A stretch of 10,034 nt of DNA, taken from the NCBI GenBank assembly GCA_018714725.1, contig DVMZ01000109.1, forward strand, positions 1 through 10,034. The letters are read 5' to 3'. Under the pieces are notes generated by a model. That model made no database searches and was not told the DNA's origin. It saw only the letters and a program-made list of their open reading frames with translations. Made by a program: the position numbers and the translations under genes. Shown here piece after piece: positions 6,367-10,034 of the stretch; position 1 is the first letter of the stretch; every line of letters starts with the position of its first letter. This DNA comes from Candidatus Scatosoma pullistercoris (lineage in GTDB: Bacteria; Bacillota; Clostridia; Christensenellales; Borkfalkiaceae).

Positions 6367-9300
6367 TCATTGCCATAAGACAACCGAATCGATGTTGAAT
6401 TTTGTCTTGCTGCGGATAATCACCGTATGAGTGCCGTCTTTCAGCGCTTCCGAAAGCCAGACGACTGCGGTGGCGCCTTTGTCTGCGCGCAGGTTTGCCG
6501 TTCCGACCGGTTCGCCGTCGATCAGCACTTCAAAACTTTCATAATCGGGGGATTTGCGGGAAAAAATCGCAAAACGCGTTCCGGAAAACTCAAATTCCAT
6601 TGTCGCATTTTCTCCCGTATAAAGGTGTCCGAAGGTGGACAGTTCACTGGACAAAGCCCAGTTTCCGCGGTAGACAAAGCGTCCGTCGTCGGGGGAAATC
6701 CAGTTTCCGCCGGCCAGCTCATAGGCGAATCCGGCGCGCCGGTAAGCGATATATTTTGTGGAGGATGCGGAAGTGTTTGTGACGATCAGTTTATAACAGC
6801 GCAGATTCTGTTCTTCAAAATTTATGACCACATTGGAACCGGAAACCGTGGCGTCCGTCACCTTGGCGATCAGGCTGAGGTGTTCGGGATCCTCTCCGCC
6901 GTAAAGCTCGAAATCGGTCGGGAGATAGAGCCTGGACGGCTCGCCGTAAATCGTAAAACGGTTTGCCCGGATTCGTTCCCCGAGATCGACGGTGAGTTCA
7001 AAGGGATTTTCGGCCGTAATTTCCGTCCTGTCCGAATGGATGAAATTCGTGTCGTCGTCATCAAACAGCGCGTCGATGGGATAATTGGCGTCCCAAGGGC
7101 TGTAATTGGTTTCGACTAGGCTCTGTTTTGCGTCTGGAGTTTCGGAATAGGTGTAGGCATATTCCCGCTGATAGAAGTAGTCCGAAGTAAAGGTTTCCGG
7201 AAGATAGGAATTGCGATAAGCGTTGAGGTAACTGACATTGACGGTGTCTCCGTCAAATTTCCCGAGCCCGACGCCGATGAAACTGGAAGAGTTGGTCACC
7301 AGTAGGACGGCCTTGAAATACACCCACTGGCCTTTTTTCAGCTCATAATCCGTATAATGATTTTCGTCGGTAAGATCGAAGGCGGGAAGTCCCTGCGTAT
7401 TGACGACGTCGGCCGCCATTTCATACGATTTGCCGTCCAGGGAGACGTACAGCCCCGCATACGTGCGGCCCCGAAGGGCGATCCGGTATTTTCCGTCCGA
7501 AGAGATGCGGAATTTTCCGCGGATCTCCATAATTGCCTGCGAACCGGGAGACGGTTCCCAGATTTCCGCGTTTCCGTTCTGCACCCGGTTGGTGTTGTCT
7601 TCTTCCGTCACCGTCGTATAGCCGGCATATTCATTCTCGACCGCTTCTTTTACACCGGAATACATATTTTCGGCGGAATAGGTGTACACCGTGCGTTCCA
7701 GCGTGTTCGGCTTGTACTGCTTCTGGCTGAATTCGAGCACCAGTTCGACGTCGTCTACGGTAAAGGCGCCGTCGTCTTTGATGATGCCTAAGGACACGAA
7801 AATCTTTCCGGAAGTCTTGTTCGCCTCATCCGGCGTATAAACATAGACGCCGTCCCTCTTTTTTGTCAGAGTCCCGAACGCGGGAGAGGAAACATTTTTC
7901 ACGGTATAGGTGAAGCCCTGCGGCAGAACGATATTGGTATTCAGATCGATTTCAAAATCGGCGCCTGTGTCGATCTCGTAGGGGCGGGCGGTGTCGCTGT
8001 AATATTTTTTTCCGTCTTTCAGGAAGCTTCTGCCCGTCTGATAGACAGACGCCACGGGTACAAACATGGGGTAATCTTTCGCCGCGTAAGAGGCGAGAAC
8101 ATCGGAAGAGACGTTCTGGCGGAGTAAGTCGCGGAAATAGTAGGTCATATCGTTGTGCGTAGCGTCGCTCACCGCTTTGTACCAGGTATCGACGCCGCCT
8201 CCTCCGTTGCCCGCCTGCGTCGCTTTGATAAACAGATCCTGTCCGAAGGCGTGAAGCAGATTCGCATAGGTATCCAGAGCGGAATTGGCGGAAGAAGCGG
8301 CGAGGGTCTGCTTTAAGGACCAGCTCGGATTGGTGTAGCGGTTCCAGCCGGTGGCGTAGTTGCCTTCGTTTCCGCCGGTTGCCATCCGGTTGGCGGAGAT
8401 CCGCGTGAACAGACTGTATTCCACAAGGCTGACGGCGTTGTTCGTCACTTCGTCCCCGGGATAAAATCCGAATCGCTGATAATGGTGGTTGTATTCATGA
8501 ATACAGCCCCAGAAGGCGTCGGAGGCGTTGTTGACGGCGCTTTCCGCGTCAAGGGCTGCAGTCAGGCAATACAGCGGGCAGTTCACCGTGTGCCGGCCTA
8601 CGAAGGCAACCATGCTTCCCGCGGCGACAAAGGGATCGTACAGGAAAGTAATTCCTGTGTCGCCGCCCGAACCGGCGGGAACTTTGTCGGAAACCAGAGA
8701 AATTTTTTCCCAAAGCAAAGCCGCTTGGGTAAGCTCTTCGTAATCGAATTGCTTCGCCCGGGCGTTCGGGCCGGAATGCCGTACCCCGTCGTCCCACACT
8801 TCGAGATCGAAATAGGGGGCGGAGGAGTTTTTGTTCCGCTCGAATTCTTCGGGCGTCGTGTAGCCTGCGATAAAGTGCGAATAGGCGACGGCGCCCGAGA
8901 TGGTCACCGTGAATTCACTGCCGGTTTTGAGCGGCTGTATATAAATCGGCCCACCCAGGTAAGAGCCGACATAGTTTGTCTCGTTCTTGACGGTCATTGT
9001 GTTGAGGATGACCGGCATGCGGTTGAAATCCCTCTCCAGCCAGATGTTGTTGGCCTGGCCGTTGGTCAGCGCCTGTCCGATATACACCGTCAGTCCGCCT
9101 GTTTTTTCAAGGTCTTCTTTGCTCAGTTCGATTTTCACCACTTCTCCGGCGGGCGCATAAAGTCCCGTGATGTGGTTTCCGGAACTTCTAGGCCGAATGG
9201 TCAGTCGCTTGATGATGGCCGGTTCGTCGTCCCTCACGTCGCCTTCGTACATGCCGACGGAAGCGGTGTGCTTGTACAGTTTTTTGCCGGTGGGTTCGCC

Positions 9301-9756
9301 GTTCAGCAAAAGGTTTCCTTCGGCGTCCATGCTGTCGTAAGTGGTCTTGGAGGCGCGCAAAGAAGCGTCCTCGTCCAGAATCGCCTGCTTTTCTTCCTGT
9401 GTGGCGGACAGCCGGGTGCCGTATACGGGATATTTTTCCAGCCCGCCGTCTGAAACTTCGGGAAGATTTCTTTCCACGGTACCCAGATATTCCGCGCTCA
9501 TGCCGACTTTGGAAGGATTGGAAAAGATTGAGGAGAATAAAGTATCCGGATAGGAATCGTCGGGCTGTTCTTCCACGGAGGAATCGGAAGAGTCGGAAGA
9601 GTCGGAAGAGTCGGAAGAGTCGGAAGAAGTTGCAGAATCCGAAACGGAGTCTGATGCGGAGCCGGAAGAACCGGAAGAGCAGGCTGTGAGAATGCCGGCG
9701 CTGCAGAAAAGGAATGCAAGGAGCGCCGAAAATATTCTGATCGATCGTTTGTTCAT
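6367..9756 (-). CDS. M60-like zinc metallopeptidase lipoprotein with carbohydrate-binding-type modules
   Basis: 1129 residues. A lipoprotein signal ends in LTAC (lipidated Cys26), followed by a Ser/Gly/Asp tether to about residue 62 with repeated SSD triplets. Residues about 185-300 (ITGLYAPAGEVVKIEL, then GGPIYIQ) resemble the beta region preceding M60 catalytic domains. The catalytic motif is HEYNH (420-424) with Glu436 in DEVTNN, matching HExxH-x(8-28)-E of the M60/enhancin family (PF13402 type): His420 and His424 bind zinc and Glu421 is the general base. A cadherin/Ig-like segment follows (about 597-677), then a PA14-like segment (about 690-850), a discoidin/CBM32-like domain (about 858-1014, LTVDLGERIRANRFTIYG), and a final beta-sandwich (about 1018-1129). 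M60-like enzymes cleave O-glycosylated mucin-type proteins, so an outward-facing, membrane-anchored mucinase is likely. The promoter and terminator suggest a single-gene transcript. The zinc peptidase call is firm; the substrate and minor domain names are inferred. Confidence 0.9.
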   Translation of the reverse strand: MNKRSIRIFSALLAFLFCSAGILTACSSGSSGSASDSVSDSATSSDSSDSSDSSDSSDSSVEEQPDDSYPDTLFSSIFSNPSKVGMSAEYLGTVERNLPEVSDGGLEKYPVYGTRLSATQEEKQAILDEDASLRASKTTYDSMDAEGNLLLNGEPTGKKLYKHTASVGMYEGDVRDDEPAIIKRLTIRPRSSGNHITGLYAPAGEVVKIELSKEDLEKTGGLTVYIGQALTNGQANNIWLERDFNRMPVILNTMTVKNETNYVGSYLGGPIYIQPLKTGSEFTVTISGAVAYSHFIAGYTTPEEFERNKNSSAPYFDLEVWDDGVRHSGPNARAKQFDYEELTQAALLWEKISLVSDKVPAGSGGDTGITFLYDPFVAAGSMVAFVGRHTVNCPLYCLTAALDAESAVNNASDAFWGCIHEYNHHYQRFGFYPGDEVTNNAVSLVEYSLFTRISANRMATGGNEGNYATGWNRYTNPSWSLKQTLAASSANSALDTYANLLHAFGQDLFIKATQAGNGGGGVDTWYKAVSDATHNDMTYYFRDLLRQNVSSDVLASYAAKDYPMFVPVASVYQTGRSFLKDGKKYYSDTARPYEIDTGADFEIDLNTNIVLPQGFTYTVKNVSSPAFGTLTKKRDGVYVYTPDEANKTSGKIFVSLGIIKDDGAFTVDDVELVLEFSQKQYKPNTLERTVYTYSAENMYSGVKEAVENEYAGYTTVTEEDNTNRVQNGNAEIWEPSPGSQAIMEIRGKFRISSDGKYRIALRGRTYAGLYVSLDGKSYEMAADVVNTQGLPAFDLTDENHYTDYELKKGQWVYFKAVLLVTNSSSFIGVGLGKFDGDTVNVSYLNAYRNSYLPETFTSDYFYQREYAYTYSETPDAKQSLVETNYSPWDANYPIDALFDDDDTNFIHSDRTEITAENPFELTVDLGERIRANRFTIYGEPSRLYLPTDFELYGGEDPEHLSLIAKVTDATVSGSNVVINFEEQNLRCYKLIVTNTSASSTKYIAYRRAGFAYELAGGNWISPDDGRFVYRGNWALSSELSTFGHLYTGENATMEFEFSGTRFAIFSRKSPDYESFEVLIDGEPVGTANLRADKGATAVVWLSEALKDGTHTVIIRSKTKFNIDSVVLWQ
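9581..9625 (-). repeat. 9-bp tandem repeat encoding Ser-Asp-Ser in the lipoprotein tether
   Basis: Four exact copies of GAGTCGGAA (+ strand; 9590-9625) plus one adjacent variant, GAATCGGAA (9581-9589). Read on the - strand they encode the SSD-type run at about residues 44-60, directly after the lipidated cysteine. The 9-bp unit keeps the frame when copies are gained or lost, so the tether length can vary without inactivating the peptidase. Confidence 0.9.
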
Positions 9757-9765
9757 GGGGTTGTG

Positions 9766-9771
9766 TCCTTT
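9766..9771 (-). promoter_or_regulatory. Ribosome binding site AAAGGA of the peptidase gene
   Basis: On the - strand AAAGGA ends 9 nt before ATG (9756-9754). The start gives a standard lipoprotein signal peptide (Lys3, Arg4, Arg7, then a hydrophobic core), which confirms it. Confidence 0.75.
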
Positions 9772-9820
9772 GAATTTATTGTGCGGGGAACGCCTTTATT
9801 TATGCGCGGTCCTGACTTGT

Positions 9821-9849
9821 ATAATATCATAAGACCATAAAAAAGTCAA
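9821..9849 (-). promoter_or_regulatory. Sigma-A-type promoter of the peptidase gene with extended -10
   Basis: On the - strand, TTGACT (9849-9844) and TATTAT (9826-9821) are separated by exactly 17 bp; each matches the consensus at 5 of 6 positions. TG-A immediately before TATTAT gives an extended -10. The surrounding DNA is AT-rich, unlike the rest of the window. Transcription would start near 9813-9815, leaving an untranslated leader of about 58 nt. No operator repeat is evident. Confidence 0.8.
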
Positions 9850-9900
9850 CTTTATCATTTTGGCGGGATTCAGGAATTTTATACTTTATTTTCCAAAGCT

Positions 9901-9931
9901 CCCCGGACAGAGCTTGCGGCTCGGTCCGGGG
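9901..9931. terminator. Hairpin between the right-edge gene and the peptidase promoter
   Basis: CCCCGGAC (9901-9908) pairs with GTCCGGGG (9924-9931), and inside it GAGC (9910-9913) pairs with GCTC (9919-9922) around TTGCG, with one A-G mismatch between the two stems. It starts 19 nt after the probable stop of the right-edge - strand gene, so it probably ends that transcript. On the - strand it is followed by AGCTTTGGAAAAT, a poor T-run, so termination may be incomplete, or the hairpin may instead protect the 3' end. Confidence 0.6.
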
Positions 9932-9949
9932 AAAGGGAATCCGATCGGT

Positions 9950-10034
9950 TTAAGAGGGGACGGACCCGATGCGGAAGATATTCATCGAGGTCGTGGAGTA
10001 GTTGAAGGTTCTGCCGGACGAAACCACTGTCAGC
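9950..10034 (-). CDS. Probable C-terminal end of an unidentified - strand gene (partial)
   Basis: Reading leftward from the edge, one frame gives 27 residues and then TAA (9952-9950), ending in TSMNIFRIGSVPS. The Thr/Ser-rich, alternating hydrophobic pattern looks like a closing beta strand of a secreted all-beta domain, as in many glycoside hydrolases. The stop is followed after 19 nt by a strong hairpin, which supports this frame over the other open one (that frame runs through the hairpin). The fragment is too short to identify the family. The gene would lie upstream of the peptidase gene in the same direction. Confidence 0.5.
   Translation of the reverse strand, partial: LTVVSSGRTFNYSTTSMNIFRIGSVPS

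Noticed and set aside
8482..9453. 323-codon + strand open frame inside the peptidase gene
   Set aside because: It lies opposite the M60 catalytic and N-terminal regions. The translation lacks recognisable motifs and no good ribosome binding site precedes it.

Overview
The window looks like a chromosomal stretch of a moderately GC-rich, low-O2 gut-type Bacillota (Clostridia-like) bacterium. The support is strong purine-rich ribosome binding sites, TTG/GTG starts, sigma-A-type promoter elements, a lipoprotein with an LTAC lipobox and Ser/Asp-rich tether, and an M60-family (mucin-type) metallopeptidase. The assignment is an inference from style and content; no taxonomic marker gene is present.

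Positions 1-6312 hold four genes on the + strand that read as one surface-glycan operon. (1) A fused protein joins an N-terminal four-helix GtrA-type membrane domain to a complete acetolactate-synthase-like thiamine diphosphate (ThDP) enzyme. (2) An extended short-chain dehydrogenase/epimerase follows. (3) Next is a GtrB/DPM1-type glycosyltransferase with two C-terminal membrane helices. (4) Last is a large polytopic protein with the first-loop signature of GT-C lipid-linked sugar transferases. GtrA + GtrB + GT-C is the classic three-part machinery that loads a sugar on undecaprenyl phosphate, flips it, and attaches it to a glycan outside the membrane. The ThDP enzyme + SDR pair resembles YerE/YerF, which add and reduce a two-carbon branch on a CDP-deoxyhexose. 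The simplest joint model is a cassette that makes a branched-chain deoxy sugar and decorates an external glycan with it. The physical fusion of the flippase-type domain to the sugar-forming enzyme is the most unusual thing here.

The operon ends at a 14-bp GC-rich hairpin (6320-6351) shared with the convergent - strand gene. That gene (6367-9756) encodes a 1129-residue M60-like zinc metallopeptidase lipoprotein with PA14-like, discoidin/CBM32-like and C-terminal beta-sandwich modules. It has its own well-formed extended -10 promoter at 9821-9849. The right edge (9950-10034) shows what is probably the last 27 codons of another - strand gene, followed by a strong hairpin (9901-9931).

No tRNA, rRNA, CRISPR array, insertion sequence or phage gene is visible.
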